From Streptomyces cavernicola (GTDB lineage: Bacteria > Actinomycetota > Actinomycetes > Streptomycetales > Streptomycetaceae): 64,000 nt of DNA. The first letter of the stretch is position 1, and each line of letters opens with the position of its first letter. The stretch is taken from assembly GCF_029968035.1 (NCBI RefSeq), contig NZ_JASCIQ010000005.1:124001-188000 (forward strand), in the 5' to 3' direction. Of the stretch, positions 26,971-36,402 are shown piece by piece. The notes under the pieces are model-generated. The model had not been told where the DNA came from and did no database searches. It saw only the letters and a program-made list of their open reading frames with translations. A program made the position numbers and the translations under genes.

Positions 26971-27291
26971 TTACTGGTTCTGCGGCGGCAGCTCGGCGAT
27001 GAAGGCGTGGTCGCGCTCGATCAGGCCGAGCTTGCTGGCACCACCGGGCGAGCCGAGCTCGTCGAAGAACTCGACGTTCGCCTTGTAGTAGTCCTTCCAC
27101 TCCTCCGGGGTGTCGTCCTCGTAGAAGATCGCCTCGACCGGGCACACCGGCTCACAGGCTCCACAGTCGACGCATTCATCCGGGTGGATGTACAAGGAGC
27201 GCTTGCCCTCGTAGATGCAGTCGACCGGGCACTCCTCGATGCACGCCTTGTCCTTGACGTCGACACAAGGCTGCGCGATGACGTAAGTCAC
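26971..27291 (-). CDS. fdxA: 7Fe ferredoxin FdxA
   Basis: A 106-residue ferredoxin with one 3Fe-4S and one 4Fe-4S cluster. Cys ligands are in PCVDVKDKACIEECPVDCIYEG and HPDECVDCGACEPVCPVEAI; the first motif has the spacing of the 7Fe class rather than two full 4Fe-4S motifs. A C-terminal extension of about 45 residues (EEWKDYYKANVEFFDELGSPGG) is typical of actinobacterial FdxA. It is a low-potential electron carrier, possibly to P450s and other oxidoreductases. GTG at 27291 follows AGGAGGAAC. It is divergent from the GNAT gene and about 110 nt upstream of dapC. Confidence 0.97.
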   Translation of the reverse strand: MTYVIAQPCVDVKDKACIEECPVDCIYEGKRSLYIHPDECVDCGACEPVCPVEAIFYEDDTPEEWKDYYKANVEFFDELGSPGGASKLGLIERDHAFIAELPPQNQ

Positions 27292-27431
27292 GCTGTCGTT
27301 CCTCCTCGATAGGGCGCTGGCGGGCCTCCTCAGGCTCCGCCGCCTGGCGCGCGGGAGCGCGGCGTCGTCGATGCCCGCACCTAGTATCTCCGTTCCGGGT
27401 CATGATCCGAACAGGAGGGGCGGACTGAGCT
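27292..27431. promoter_or_regulatory. Divergent promoter region between fdxA and the GNAT gene
   Basis: TAGTAT at 27382-27387 is a good + strand -10. Read on the other strand, the same position gives GATACT, a possible fdxA -10 with a leader of about 90 nt. Shared or overlapping promoters are therefore possible. Confidence 0.4.
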
Positions 27432-28439
27432 GTGGAAATCATCGGAGGCGGGCTCCTCGAAGTCCACATCAAGCCTACTGACGTGGGAAAACGCGTGTCG
27501 GTCCGGTGCCTGAGCGGCAGTGGAATCCCAGGTGAGAAGTTCACCGACACGGTCGGCGTTCTCACATCGTGGACCAGCGGTGTGCTGCTGATCACACGGC
27601 GGGACGGGGAGCCTGTCCGCATCGCGGAATCGGCGCTCGTGGCCGGAAAAGTGATCCCGGCCGCCCCGGCGCGTCGCCGCGGCCCCGCCGCCTCCTTCGA
27701 GGAGCTGGCCCGCGTCACGGCGCGCGCCTGGGAGCCGGTGGAGAGCGAGCGGCTCGGGGAGTGGGTGCTGCGCGCCTCCGCCGGGTTCACGCGGCGCGCC
27801 AACTCCGTTCTGCCGCTCGGCGATCCGGGCCGACCGCTCGACGATGCACTCGCGTACGCACGCGACTGGTACGCGCGCCGTGAGCTGCCCGCGTACGCCC
27901 AGGTCGCCACCGGCGCGGAGGGCACGCAGGAGCTGCTCGGCGCGGAGCTCGCGGAGCGTGGGTGGGTGCGCGAGGTGAGCGCGCAGGTGTGGATCGGCGG
28001 CCTCGCCCCGGTCGGCGACCTGGACGCGGACACGGACCGGGTGCGGCTCGCCCGCTCGTACGACGAGGCGTGGCTGCGGCGCTATCAGCGGTTCGGGACG
28101 CCGGGCCCGCACGTGGGCAAGGTCCTCGGCAGCGGTCCTTCGACCTGGTTCGCGTCCGTGCCGGGCACGGGCGGGACGCCGGCGGCGATCGGGCGGTGCG
28201 TGGTGGACGGGCGCTGGGCCGGGTTCATGGCCGTCGAGGTCGACCCGGAGCGGCGGCGGCAGGGGCTCGCCACGGCCGTCATGGCGGCGCTCGCCCGGCA
28301 GGCCCTGGACGAGGGCGCGTCGGCGGCGTGGCTGCAGGTCGAGGACGACAACGCGGCGGCGCGGGCGCTGTACGACGGCATGGGCTTCGCCGTGCACCAC
28401 AGCTACCACCACTACCGCGCGCCGGACGCCGCCGAGTGA
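27432..28439 (+). CDS. GNAT acetyltransferase with N-terminal SH3-like domain (Rv0428c-like)
   Basis: A 335-residue protein. Residues 1-75 (LLEVHIKPTDVGKRVSVRCLSG...GVLTSWTSGVLLITRRDGEPVRI) read as an all-beta SH3-like barrel. The middle (FEELARVTARAWEPVESERLGEWVLRASAGFTRRANSVLPLG) resembles the N-lobe of mycobacterial Rv0428c-type acetyltransferases. The C-terminal GNAT core has VDPERRRQGLATAVMAALARQALDEG (motif A with RRQGLA) and LQVEDDNAAARALYDGMGF. Substrate unknown. GTG 27432 is used because conservation starts there; the nearest AGGAGG is about 17 nt upstream. It is divergent from fdxA. Confidence 0.9.
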   Translation: MEIIGGGLLEVHIKPTDVGKRVSVRCLSGSGIPGEKFTDTVGVLTSWTSGVLLITRRDGEPVRIAESALVAGKVIPAAPARRRGPAASFEELARVTARAWEPVESERLGEWVLRASAGFTRRANSVLPLGDPGRPLDDALAYARDWYARRELPAYAQVATGAEGTQELLGAELAERGWVREVSAQVWIGGLAPVGDLDADTDRVRLARSYDEAWLRRYQRFGTPGPHVGKVLGSGPSTWFASVPGTGGTPAAIGRCVVDGRWAGFMAVEVDPERRRQGLATAVMAALARQALDEGASAAWLQVEDDNAAARALYDGMGFAVHHSYHHYRAPDAAE

Positions 28440-28458
28440 GCCGGTCCGCGTGACAGGG

Positions 28459-28464
28459 CACGAT
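28459..28464 (+). promoter_or_regulatory. -10-like hexamer six nt before the SirB1-like gene
   Basis: CACGAT ends 6 nt before ATG 28471, the pattern of leaderless Streptomyces genes. Confidence 0.4.
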
Positions 28465-28470
28465 GCACTC

Positions 28471-29301
28471 ATGGGACCGGAGCACACGGACCGGCGGCAG
28501 CAGTTCGCACAGGAGGCCCGCGCCGAGCGGCCCGACCTGGCGCTGCTCTGCCTGCTGCTCGCCGCGGAGGGCGACCCGAAGCTCGACGAGGCGGGCATCG
28601 ACGCCGCCCAGATGGAGCTGGACCGGCTCGCCGGACTCCTGCCGTTCCGCCCCGGCGGACCGCGCGCCTGGGCCTCAGCACTCGCCGAACTCCTCGGCGG
28701 GCGCTGCGAGTTCCGCGGCTCGGCGGCCGACTACCAGCGCCTGGAGTCCTCGCTCCTGCACGCCGTCCTGCGGCGCCGGCGCGGCCTGCCCATCCTGCTG
28801 TCCGTGGTGTGGACGGAGGTGGCGCGGCGGGCCGGTGCGCCGGTGTACGGGGTGGCGCTGCCGGGGCACTTCGTCGTCGGCTTCGGGCCGCCCGAGGACC
28901 AGATGCTCGCCGACCCGTTCGACGGCGGGCGGGTCCTCACGGGCACGGACGCGGAGCTGCTCGTCTCGGGGGCGACGGGCGGACCGCTCGACGCGTCGAT
29001 GCTGCTCCCGGCCGACCCGCTGGACATCGTCGTCCGCATCCTGAACAACATCCGCGCCTGGGCCGCCGCCCGCCCCGAGCGCAGCGACGTCGCCCTGTGG
29101 GCCATCGACCTGTCGCTCCTGATCCCCTCGCACCCGGCCCGGCTGCGCCACGAGCGGGCCCAACTCCTCGTCCAGCGCGGCGAGTTCCTGGCGGGCGCGG
29201 CGGAGCTGGAGGAGTACGCGGCGGTGGTCGAGGCGGTGGACGCCAAGGCCGCCGAGCGGGTGCGGCGGGACGCGCGGCTGGCTCGGGCACGCCTGAACTG
29301 A
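28471..29301 (+). CDS. SirB1/transglutaminase-like family protein
   Basis: A 276-residue soluble protein. The core RLESSLLHAVLRRRRGLPILLSVVWTEVARRAGAPVYGVALPGHFVVGF is the SirB1-type signature (GxPIxLSxxW and LPGHFLxG) of a transglutaminase-fold family. The usual catalytic Cys of transglutaminases is not evident at that place, so enzymatic function is uncertain. The C-terminal third (DIVVRILNNIRAWAAARPE...LRHERAQLLVQRGEF) is helical, TPR-like. ATG 28471 is favoured over the in-frame GTG at 28450 because a -10-like hexamer sits just before it. Convergent with the VanW-type gene. Confidence 0.87.
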   Translation: MGPEHTDRRQQFAQEARAERPDLALLCLLLAAEGDPKLDEAGIDAAQMELDRLAGLLPFRPGGPRAWASALAELLGGRCEFRGSAADYQRLESSLLHAVLRRRRGLPILLSVVWTEVARRAGAPVYGVALPGHFVVGFGPPEDQMLADPFDGGRVLTGTDAELLVSGATGGPLDASMLLPADPLDIVVRILNNIRAWAAARPERSDVALWAIDLSLLIPSHPARLRHERAQLLVQRGEFLAGAAELEEYAAVVEAVDAKAAERVRRDARLARARLN

Positions 29302-29366
29302 CACCCCGCGCACATGCGTACGGCACGGCCTCCGGAGGTCGTGCCGTACGGGTGTGGCTCGTCGGG

Positions 29367-31676
29367 TCAGTTCTGCTGCTCGGGGCCGATCTGGACGATG
29401 CGGTCCGCGGGCGTCCTGCCGATCAGGGCGCGGTTCACGGCCTGGGCCACGAGCGCCGGCGTCACCGGCTTCTTGGAGCCGTCGGCCATGGTGAGCTGCA
29501 CGTCGTCGAAGGCGCCGCCGTACAGCTCCTTCAGGACCGCGCGGTCGTAGTACGGGACCAGGCGGGTGCGGTCCTCGCTCGGCACGACGCGCAGGAACTT
29601 GTAGATCGACTTCTCCGGGCTGAACGACACCGTGTGGGCGGCGTCCGTGCGGACCGTGATGAGGCCGGACATCGCCGGGGTGGCGAACTCCTTCATCATC
29701 CGGTCGACTTCGGCCTTCGGGACGTTCGGGTCGGCCGCGGAGACCGGGAGCTGGACCGGGTCGGTGGAGCCGGTCTCCAGCTGGGTGCGGTAGGCCGCCT
29801 CGACGGCCGCGACCGAGCCCTCCGGGTTCAGCTGCTTGCCGGACTTCCCGTACGACGGGACGGCCTTGCCGGGCAGGAACTTGATGGTCGCCTCGGCGGC
29901 CGAGCCCGAGGTGCCGGCGACGCGCTCCAGGGCGTCGCGCAGCTTCTCCTTGTCGGTGGGAAGGACCGGGTCGGCCGTGCGCTCGGCGCCGAAGAGGGAG
30001 CCGATGACGGAGATCGGGTTGTAGTCGCTGCCCGCGGCCCGGCGGACGGTCTCCTGGGTGTTGACGGAGAGGCCGGCCTGGCTCGGCTTGAGCGTGGCCT
30101 TGTCACCGTCGATGGAGAGCTGCAGCGGCTGCGCGGCGCGCTTCGCGATCGCCGTGTCCAGCTTCTTGACGGCCTCGTCGCGGGTGCCGCCGCCGATGTC
30201 GACGCCGAGCACCGTGGTGCCCTTCGGGACGTCGGAGTGGTTCATCAGGAGCCCCGCGCCGTAGGCGACACCGGCGAGGACGACGACGCCCGCGCCGATC
30301 AGGACCAGCTTGTTGCTGCCCTTCTTGGCGTTGCGTCCACTCCTCGGGGCGGTCGAGCTCTCCTCGTCCTCGTACGAGTCGAACTCGCTGTCGGACTGCT
30401 GCTGCCGCGGGGCGGGCGGGTCGGGGAGCACCGGCGGGGTGTGCCGGGGCCGGGGTCCGGACGGGCCGGGGAAGCCGGAATCGGCCTGCGGTCCGGACGG
30501 CACCACGGGGATGCCGCTGGTCAGCGTGTCACCGGAGACGTGCCGGCCGCCGGGCGGCGGTCCTTCGCCGCTCTGCGGGGTGAGCATCGCGGTCTCGTCG
30601 GCGGCGGGGCCTGCCGGGCCCGCGCTGATGCCGTTGCCGACGCCCGCGCTCTTCTGGAACGCGGCGGGAAGCATCGGGCCTTCGCCCGTGGCCGGGCCGC
30701 CGGTCGGACCGGAGGGGCCTGCGGGAGCGGGCGGTCCTGCCGGGCCTGCGGAACCGGGGCCCGCCGGGGCGCCGGGGCCCGGCCCGAACAGGCTGGAGCG
30801 GGCGAGGGGGTTGTCGGTGCCCTGCTCGGCGCCGGGGCCGGGCGCGCCGCCGATGCCGGGCGCGCCGCCACCGCCGGGGCCGCGTCCGGCACCGGGTGCG
30901 CCGGAGGCTCCGCCGGGGCCGCCGCCTTGCGTGCCGCCCTGCCCGTTGCCCTGTGCGCCGCCTTGGCCGCTGCCCTGTCCGCCGCCCGGTCCTTCGCCGG
31001 ACTCCGAGAAGAACGGCAGGTCACCGCGCGTACCGCCGCCTGCGGTCGGGGCGGCAGGTGGCGTCGGGGAGCCGGGAGCGCCGCCCGGTGCGCCGCCGGA
31101 GACGGCGAGTGCGCCGCCCGGACCACCGGCCGAACCGCCCGCGGACGGGGCGGGCTTGCGCGGCGCGAACCAGTCGCTCGTCTTCTCGCCCGAGGCTTCG
31201 GCGGCGGGCGCCTTCGCGCCCCTCGGTGCGCCCTGAGGTGCTCCCGAACCACTCGAAGGAGCACCGGCAGAAGCACCGGCGGAAGCACCGGCGGCAGGGC
31301 TGGACGCAGCGCCCGCAGCAGCGCCGGACGCCTTGCCGCCGCCGATCGGCGACGAGGGGCCCGCCGCCTCGGCGTTGTCGCCGTCGCCGACCGGAGTGCG
31401 CATCACGACGGGCGGGATGGGCCGCGAGCCGGGGATGTTGATCCGGATACGGGTGGTCAGCTGGGTCTTCGTCTCTGGCGGTCCCGCCGATTCCGGCGTC
31501 GGAGGCTGCTCGGCCTCGGGCTCGGCGCCCTGCTGCCAGGGCCCTCCCTGCGGAGTGCGGTCCGCGCCTCCGCTCCGGTCGCCGCCGGGCGGTCCGTACG
31601 GCGGGGTCCCCGAGGGGTACGCGGCTCCACCGCGCCCCTGGGGCCCGGAGGACGAACTGTCAGTTTCACGACTCAA
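29367..31676 (-). CDS. VanW-associated PG-binding-like membrane protein with a very long disordered N-terminus
   Basis: A 769-residue bitopic protein. Residues 1-440 are almost wholly Pro/Gly/Ala/Ser (repeated GAPG, GPPG and GGAQG-like units) and presumably cytoplasmic and disordered. A Lys/Arg patch (RNAKKGSNK) precedes the single membrane helix LVLIGAGVVVLAGVAYGAGLL near 453-473. The extracytoplasmic part has GTTVLGVDIGGGTRDEAVKKLDTAI and LSIDGDKATLKPSQAGLSVN, the pattern of the peptidoglycan-binding-like domain that precedes VanW, in two copies; a VanW domain proper is absent. TTG at 31676 is preferred because GGGAGA lies eight nt upstream. Likely a cell-envelope protein of unknown role. 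Confidence 0.82.
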   Translation of the reverse strand: MSRETDSSSSGPQGRGGAAYPSGTPPYGPPGGDRSGGADRTPQGGPWQQGAEPEAEQPPTPESAGPPETKTQLTTRIRINIPGSRPIPPVVMRTPVGDGDNAEAAGPSSPIGGGKASGAAAGAASSPAAGASAGASAGAPSSGSGAPQGAPRGAKAPAAEASGEKTSDWFAPRKPAPSAGGSAGGPGGALAVSGGAPGGAPGSPTPPAAPTAGGGTRGDLPFFSESGEGPGGGQGSGQGGAQGNGQGGTQGGGPGGASGAPGAGRGPGGGGAPGIGGAPGPGAEQGTDNPLARSSLFGPGPGAPAGPGSAGPAGPPAPAGPSGPTGGPATGEGPMLPAAFQKSAGVGNGISAGPAGPAADETAMLTPQSGEGPPPGGRHVSGDTLTSGIPVVPSGPQADSGFPGPSGPRPRHTPPVLPDPPAPRQQQSDSEFDSYEDEESSTAPRSGRNAKKGSNKLVLIGAGVVVLAGVAYGAGLLMNHSDVPKGTTVLGVDIGGGTRDEAVKKLDTAIAKRAAQPLQLSIDGDKATLKPSQAGLSVNTQETVRRAAGSDYNPISVIGSLFGAERTADPVLPTDKEKLRDALERVAGTSGSAAEATIKFLPGKAVPSYGKSGKQLNPEGSVAAVEAAYRTQLETGSTDPVQLPVSAADPNVPKAEVDRMMKEFATPAMSGLITVRTDAAHTVSFSPEKSIYKFLRVVPSEDRTRLVPYYDRAVLKELYGGAFDDVQLTMADGSKKPVTPALVAQAVNRALIGRTPADRIVQIGPEQQN

Positions 31677-31839
31677 GGCAGGTTCTCCCGATCGGCTTCG
31701 CCGCCCGCCGATCCTCCAGCGGAATAAGCGCAGTGCCAGCGCGGGCGGCTCGGCGGCGCGCACCACCATACTGGCCGCGCCCGGCGGTCAGCGGGCGACC
31801 GCAGTCAATCCCGTACGCCCGGCTGTTCATAGTGGTACG

Positions 31840-32253
31840 TCACTTGCCAAGTCGGCCGCTGGGGCGCAGGGGTTGCATGGGGGCACCCACCGTGGCAGAC
31901 ATCACAGCAACGGCCATTCCGCCCAACAAGTAGGCATACGAGCCAAGTCCGGCGCCGAACACGAAGTCTCCCTCGGGCCTGCTCGACGTCAGCAGGATCA
32001 CCGCGACCAGCCAGCCGGCGCCGGCCGCGAAACCGCCGCCCTTGGTGCCGGTGGCGCGCGCCCCGCCGTAGCAGACCCCGGCCGCGCCGAGCAGGGCGAG
32101 CAGCAACCCGCCCGGGAACCAGGCGGCTTGGATGAGCGCGCCCGCGGCGCCCGCGACAGCGCCGATCGCGAGCAGCAGCAGATGCGCCAGGATCCGGGCG
32201 GGCTTCAGGGGCTGGGCCATGAAGCCTCCGGATGCGTTTCCTTGCGTGCTCAC
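31840..32253 (-). CDS. DUF6113 family membrane protein
   Basis: A 137-residue polytopic protein with about four membrane helices (ILAHLLLLAIGAVAGAAGALI, GGLLLALLGAAGVCYG, FAAGAGWLVAVILLTS, SYAYLLGGMAVAVMSATVG). The motif RPEGDFVFG between helices 3 and 4 is characteristic. It occurs next to mshB in Streptomyces, matching DUF6113 as I recall; function is unknown. GTG at 32253 is used, but ATG at 32220 with GGAGG four nt upstream is a real alternative. It starts 7 nt after the mshB stop, so the two are co-transcribed. Confidence 0.82.
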   Translation of the reverse strand: MSTQGNASGGFMAQPLKPARILAHLLLLAIGAVAGAAGALIQAAWFPGGLLLALLGAAGVCYGGARATGTKGGGFAAGAGWLVAVILLTSSRPEGDFVFGAGLGSYAYLLGGMAVAVMSATVGAPMQPLRPSGRLGK

Positions 32254-32260
32254 GTGCTGG

Positions 32261-33250
32261 TCACCGTTCCTCGGTCGTGCTGTCGGTATCGGGGGCGGTC
32301 TCGGGATCGGTCTCGGGATCGGTCTCGGGATCGGTCTCGCTGTGGGGCTGTGGCCGGTCGAACGGCAGGCCCGCGAAGAGATCGTGCTCGCGCTCGCCCG
32401 GCGCCGCGCCCGAGGGGCCTCGCACCAGCTCGTAGTACTCGGTGTCGAAGAGGGGCTGCGCCAGGTCGTTGGAGAGCGCGAACCACGGCTCCTCGACGGC
32501 GATCTGCGTCGCGTGGGCGCGCATCGCGGCGGCCTTGCGGGCGACTTGGGGGCGGCCGTCGATCACCGTGGTGATGCGGTCGTCGTCCACCACGCCCGGC
32601 ACGTCGTCGAGCACGGCGGCCGCCCAGGGCAGTCCGGCGACGGCATGCTCGTTCAGTTCGGCGAAGAGGCGCTCGCCCACGGAACGCGGCACCCGGTTCC
32701 AGTAGATCTTGGCGATCTCGTGCGCCGGCCCGAGCTCCGGGCGGAAGCCGGCGTCGGCGGCGAGGTCGGCGGCGCGCATCGCGACCCGGTGGGCCTGGAT
32801 GTGGTCCGGGTGCCCGTACCCGCCGTCGGGGTCGTACATGACGAGGACCTGGGGGCGCAGCTCGCGGATCACCTCGACGAGCAGCGCGGCCGCCTCGTCC
32901 ACGTCCGCGGACCAGAAGGCGCCCGCGCGGTGGTTCTGCTCGACGCCCATCATCCCGGAGTCCCGGAACCGCCCTGGGCCGCCGAGGAAGCGGTGGTCGG
33001 TGACGCCCAGTTCCTTCATCGCCGCGGCGAGCTCGTCGGCGCGGTGGGCGCCGAGGGTGTTCTCGTGCTCCGCGGCGAGGTGGGCGAGGGCAGGCGGAAT
33101 CACCTCGCCCTCCTCGCCGAGGGTGCACGTCACGAGCGCGACATGCACGCCTTGTGCGGCGTACGCGGCCATGGTCGCGCCGTTGTTGATCGACTCGTCG
33201 TCGGGGTGCGCGTGCACCAGGAGCAGACGCCGGTCCGCCAGTTCGGTCAT
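32261..33250 (-). CDS. mshB: Mycothiol biosynthesis deacetylase MshB
   Basis: A 329-residue zinc metalloenzyme of the GlcNAc-PI deacetylase (LmbE) family. It deacetylates GlcNAc-Ins to GlcN-Ins, the second step to mycothiol, the main actinobacterial thiol. Visible: [20 protein letters not shown] (zinc His/Asp and catalytic Asp), [27 protein letters not shown] and the second zinc His in [16 protein letters not shown]. The length matches MshB rather than the related Mca. The C-terminus ends in an acidic ETDP repeat (four units) encoded by 12-bp DNA repeats and is probably disordered. Upstream of the DUF6113 gene; the 64-residue membrane gene lies further upstream. Confidence 0.97.
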   Translation of the reverse strand: MTELADRRLLLVHAHPDDESINNGATMAAYAAQGVHVALVTCTLGEEGEVIPPALAHLAAEHENTLGAHRADELAAAMKELGVTDHRFLGGPGRFRDSGMMGVEQNHRAGAFWSADVDEAAALLVEVIRELRPQVLVMYDPDGGYGHPDHIQAHRVAMRAADLAADAGFRPELGPAHEIAKIYWNRVPRSVGERLFAELNEHAVAGLPWAAAVLDDVPGVVDDDRITTVIDGRPQVARKAAAMRAHATQIAVEEPWFALSNDLAQPLFDTEYYELVRGPSGAAPGEREHDLFAGLPFDRPQPHSETDPETDPETDPETAPDTDSTTEER

Positions 33251-33308
33251 GCCCCCAGCCTACGAGGGGATGCCGGGCCGGCATCCCCTCGCCCGCTGCA
33301 CCCCGCGC

Positions 33309-33503
33309 TCAGAACTTCAGGTCGCCCAGCATGCCCGCCACATTGGTCGTGACCTCGCTGATCGTGGGAGCGATCGAAGAGCTGGCCAGATAGAAACCGA
33401 GCAGCACGCACACGAACGCGTGCCCCGCCTTCAACCCTGACTTCTTGATCAGAAGCACGACGATGATCGCGAACAGCACCACCGCCGAAATCGACAGGGC
33501 CAC
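33309..33503 (-). CDS. Small single-pass membrane protein, conserved in Streptomyces
   Basis: A 64-residue protein with an N-terminal hydrophobic helix (ISAVVLFAIIVVLLI), a basic turn (KKSGLKAG), a second hydrophobic stretch (AFVCVLLGFYLASSSI) and a C-terminal amphipathic part ending MLGDLKF. GTG at 33503 is strongly supported by GGAGGTGAAC six nt upstream. I have seen near-identical proteins in many Streptomyces without a function. It starts upstream of mshB on the same strand with a 58-nt gap. Confidence 0.78.
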   Translation of the reverse strand: MALSISAVVLFAIIVVLLIKKSGLKAGHAFVCVLLGFYLASSSIAPTISEVTTNVAGMLGDLKF

Positions 33504-33710
33504 GGCGGTTCACCTCCATAGGACGACGGGACGTCGGGACGTCTTACAGCAAGCGGGCGGCCGCATGGGCCGCCTCAACACCGGGTCGGCGTACGCCCGT
33601 TCGGGCTCAGCAGGGGTATACCCACCCAGTGCCACGGATCATAACTTTCCGTGTCCCGGCATGGATCGGTGCATGGCAGCACGAGGGGCGCATGGACGCG
33701 GCGCGATCAG

Positions 33711-33716
33711 TAGCCT
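33711..33716 (+). promoter_or_regulatory. -10 hexamer for a leaderless S9 peptidase transcript
   Basis: TAGCCT ends 6 nt before ATG 33723 with no ribosome-binding site between. Confidence 0.55.
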
Positions 33717-33722
33717 CGGGTC

Positions 33723-35894
33723 ATGACCTCCCCACTGCCCGCACAGCAGCCCTTCCCGCGCCGCCACGCGCGCACCCAACGCTTCACGCTGGGTGCGCCC
33801 CGCGCGTTCACCGTCTCACCTGATGGATCGCGGGTGGTGTTCCTGCGTTCCCGGTCCGGAACGGACCGGGAGACCGTGCTGTGGGTCATGGATGTGGACG
33901 CCGCCGCCGAGTCGGACGTGGTGGAGCGGATCGCGGCGGACCCGGTGGCGCTCCTGCACGGTGCGAGCGAACAGCTGTCGGCGCAGGAGCGCGCCCGGCG
34001 CGAGCGCAGCCGGGAGAGCGGCGCGGGCATCGTGGGCTACGCCACCGACGGCGCCGTGGAGTTGGCGTCCTTCGCGCTCTCCGGCCGGCTCTTCACGGCC
34101 GAGCTGCGCGCGGGCACGGCCCGTGAACTGCGCGTTCCGGGACCGGTGATCGACCCGCGCCCGGCGCCCGACGGCCGTCATGTCGCGTACGTCAGCGGCG
34201 GCGCCCTGCGCGTGGTGGGCGCCGAGGGCGAGGACGACCGGGCGCTCGCCGAGCCGTACGTCACAGAGCCCGGCGCGGACCCGGCGGCGGGCACCGTGAC
34301 GTACGGCCTCGCGGAGTTCGTGGCGGCCGAGGAGATGGGGCGCTCGCGCGGGTTCTGGTGGTCGCCCGACTCGGATCGGCTGCTCGTGGCGCGGGTGGAC
34401 GACGCCCCCGTGCACCGCTGGTGGATCGCCGACCCGGCGCACCCCGACCGGGAGCCGTCCCCGGTGGCGTACCCGGCCGCGGGCACCCCCAACGCGGACG
34501 TACGGCTCTTCGTGCTCGGCCTGGACGGCTCGCGCACCGAGGTCGAGTGGGACCGGGCCCGCTACCCGTACCTGGCGCGCGTGCACTGGTCGGCGGCCGG
34601 GGCGCCGCTGCTGCTCGTACAGGCGCGGAGCCAGCGCGACCAGCTGTACCTGGCGGTGGACCCGGACACCGGCGCGACCCGCATGGTGCACGCCGACGAG
34701 GATCCGGACTGGCTGGAGCTGCTGCCCGGCGCGCCCGCGTGGACGCCGTCGGGGCAGCTGGTGCGGATCGCGGACGAGGGCGGTGCGCGGGTCCTCAGCG
34801 TCGGCGAACGGCCGCTGACGGGGCCGCAGTTGCAGGTGCGAGCGGTACTGGACATCGCCGACGAGGACGTCCTGGTCGCGGCCTCGGCCGGGGCGGAGGC
34901 GCAGGCCCCGGAGATCGGCGAGACGCATGTGTACCGGGTCAACGAGCTCGGCGTGGAGCGCGTCTCGCAGGAGCCCGGCGTGCACTCGGCGGTGCGCGCC
35001 GGCGGGGTGACCGTGCTCGTCTCGGCGCGCCCCGAGCACCCCGGTGCGCAGGTCCAAGTCCTGCGGGGCGGCAAGCAGTTGGCGCTGATCGCCTCGTACG
35101 CGGAGCGGCCGGGCATCACGCCGCGGGTCACGCTCACCGAGGCGGGCGCACGCCGGATTCCGTGCGCCGTCCTGCTTCCCACGGACTACCGCGAGGGGGA
35201 CGGTCCGCTTCCGGTTCTGCTGGATCCGTACGGTGGTCCGCATCACGCGCGCGTGGTGGCCGCGCACAACGCGTATCTGACCTCGCAGTGGTTCGCCGAC
35301 CAGGGTTTCGCCGTCCTCGTCGCGGACGGCCGCGGCACTCCGGGGCGAACTCCCGCCTGGGAGAAGGAGATTCACGAGAAGCTGGCGTCGGTCGTCCTCG
35401 CCGACCAGGTCGACGCACTGCAGGCGCTGGCCGGCGAGTTCCCCTTCGACCTGTCGCGGGTCGCCATCCGCGGCTGGTCCTTCGGCGGCTATCTGTCCGC
35501 GCTCGCCGCGCTGCGCCGCCCGGACGTCTTCCACGCGGCGATCGTGGGCGCGCCCGTCACGGACCAGCGGCTGTACGACACGCACTACACGGAGCGGTAC
35601 CTGGGCGATCCGCACGCGCAGCCGGGCGTGTACGCGGAGAACTCCCTGGTGACGGACGAGGGCCTGTCGGGTGCGGTGGAGCCGGGGCGGCCGATGATGA
35701 TCGTGCACGGCCTCGCCGACGACAACGTGGTGATGGCGCACTCCCTGCGGCTGTCCTCCGCGCTGCTCGCGGCGGGGCGGCCGCATGAGGTGCTGCCGCT
35801 TTCGGGGGTGACGCACATGACGCCGCAGGAGCAGGTGGCGGAGAATCTGCTGCTGCTTCAAGTGGACTTCCTGAAGCGGGCGTTGGGCCTCTAG
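33723..35894 (+). CDS. S9 family prolyl oligopeptidase (DPP IV-like)
   Basis: A 723-residue soluble serine peptidase with no signal peptide. An N-terminal beta-propeller (about 15-450; FTVSPDGSRVVFLRS, GFWWSPDSDRLLVARVDD, YPYLARVHW) gates an alpha/beta-hydrolase domain (about 470-723). The catalytic triad is Ser586 in GWSFGGYLS, Asp in HGLADDNV near 664 and His in LSGVTHMT near 697. The pair of Glu residues in VAAEEMGRSRG near 203 is the N-terminus-binding motif of the DPP IV subfamily. It probably trims X-Pro dipeptides from imported or internal peptides, and lies next to two oligopeptide permease operons. Leaderless start at 33723. Confidence 0.93.
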   Translation: MTSPLPAQQPFPRRHARTQRFTLGAPRAFTVSPDGSRVVFLRSRSGTDRETVLWVMDVDAAAESDVVERIAADPVALLHGASEQLSAQERARRERSRESGAGIVGYATDGAVELASFALSGRLFTAELRAGTARELRVPGPVIDPRPAPDGRHVAYVSGGALRVVGAEGEDDRALAEPYVTEPGADPAAGTVTYGLAEFVAAEEMGRSRGFWWSPDSDRLLVARVDDAPVHRWWIADPAHPDREPSPVAYPAAGTPNADVRLFVLGLDGSRTEVEWDRARYPYLARVHWSAAGAPLLLVQARSQRDQLYLAVDPDTGATRMVHADEDPDWLELLPGAPAWTPSGQLVRIADEGGARVLSVGERPLTGPQLQVRAVLDIADEDVLVAASAGAEAQAPEIGETHVYRVNELGVERVSQEPGVHSAVRAGGVTVLVSARPEHPGAQVQVLRGGKQLALIASYAERPGITPRVTLTEAGARRIPCAVLLPTDYREGDGPLPVLLDPYGGPHHARVVAAHNAYLTSQWFADQGFAVLVADGRGTPGRTPAWEKEIHEKLASVVLADQVDALQALAGEFPFDLSRVAIRGWSFGGYLSALAALRRPDVFHAAIVGAPVTDQRLYDTHYTERYLGDPHAQPGVYAENSLVTDEGLSGAVEPGRPMMIVHGLADDNVVMAHSLRLSSALLAAGRPHEVLPLSGVTHMTPQEQVAENLLLLQVDFLKRALGL

Positions 35895-36031
35895 CTCTCG
35901 CTCTTGGTACGGCGATCGGCCGGGGTGACATGGAGCACCCCGGCCGATCCACGGCACCCGCACGGCCGTACGTTCCTCAGCGTGACGCTTGCTCATGTCG
36001 CCGGAGCGTCGGCCGGGTTGCCTGTTTGTTT

Positions 36032-36402
36032 CCCCACCCCGCCCCTTCCCGAAAGTCCTCAGCGGACAGCTCCGGGGGCTCCGCCCCCGAACCCCCGCTC
36101 CTCAAACGCCGGAGGGGCTGAAAGTTTGCGGGGGGGCTGAATTTGGGCTGCTGTGGGCCCCGACAGGGGCGCGGGGAACTGCGCGACCAGCCACGACGAA
36201 GCGGGCAGCCAAAACACAGCGCCGCAGCCACGCGGCGGCAGCCGCATATCAGGCACAGCCGGGAAGGGGCGGGGAGGGGCTGAGTCTCGCGCCAGCGGCC
36301 CTGGTGAAGGTTTTCAGGGGCGCGGGGAACTGCGCGCCCAGCCACGACGGCGCAGCACCCGAACGACACCGCCGGAGGCTTTCGGGAAGGGGCGGGGAGG
36401 GG
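36032..36402. repeat. Modular intergenic repeat element D
   Basis: The 722-nt gap between the convergent peptidase and permease genes starts with forward M1 (about 36032-36060), hairpin modules and M4 (about 36097-36120), then M3 (about 36168-36197), inverted M1 at about 36260-36279, another M3 (about 36317-36350) and a second inverted M1 at about 36381-36402. The remaining 36403-36616 carries a degraded M3/M4-like tail and no gene. Confidence 0.75.
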
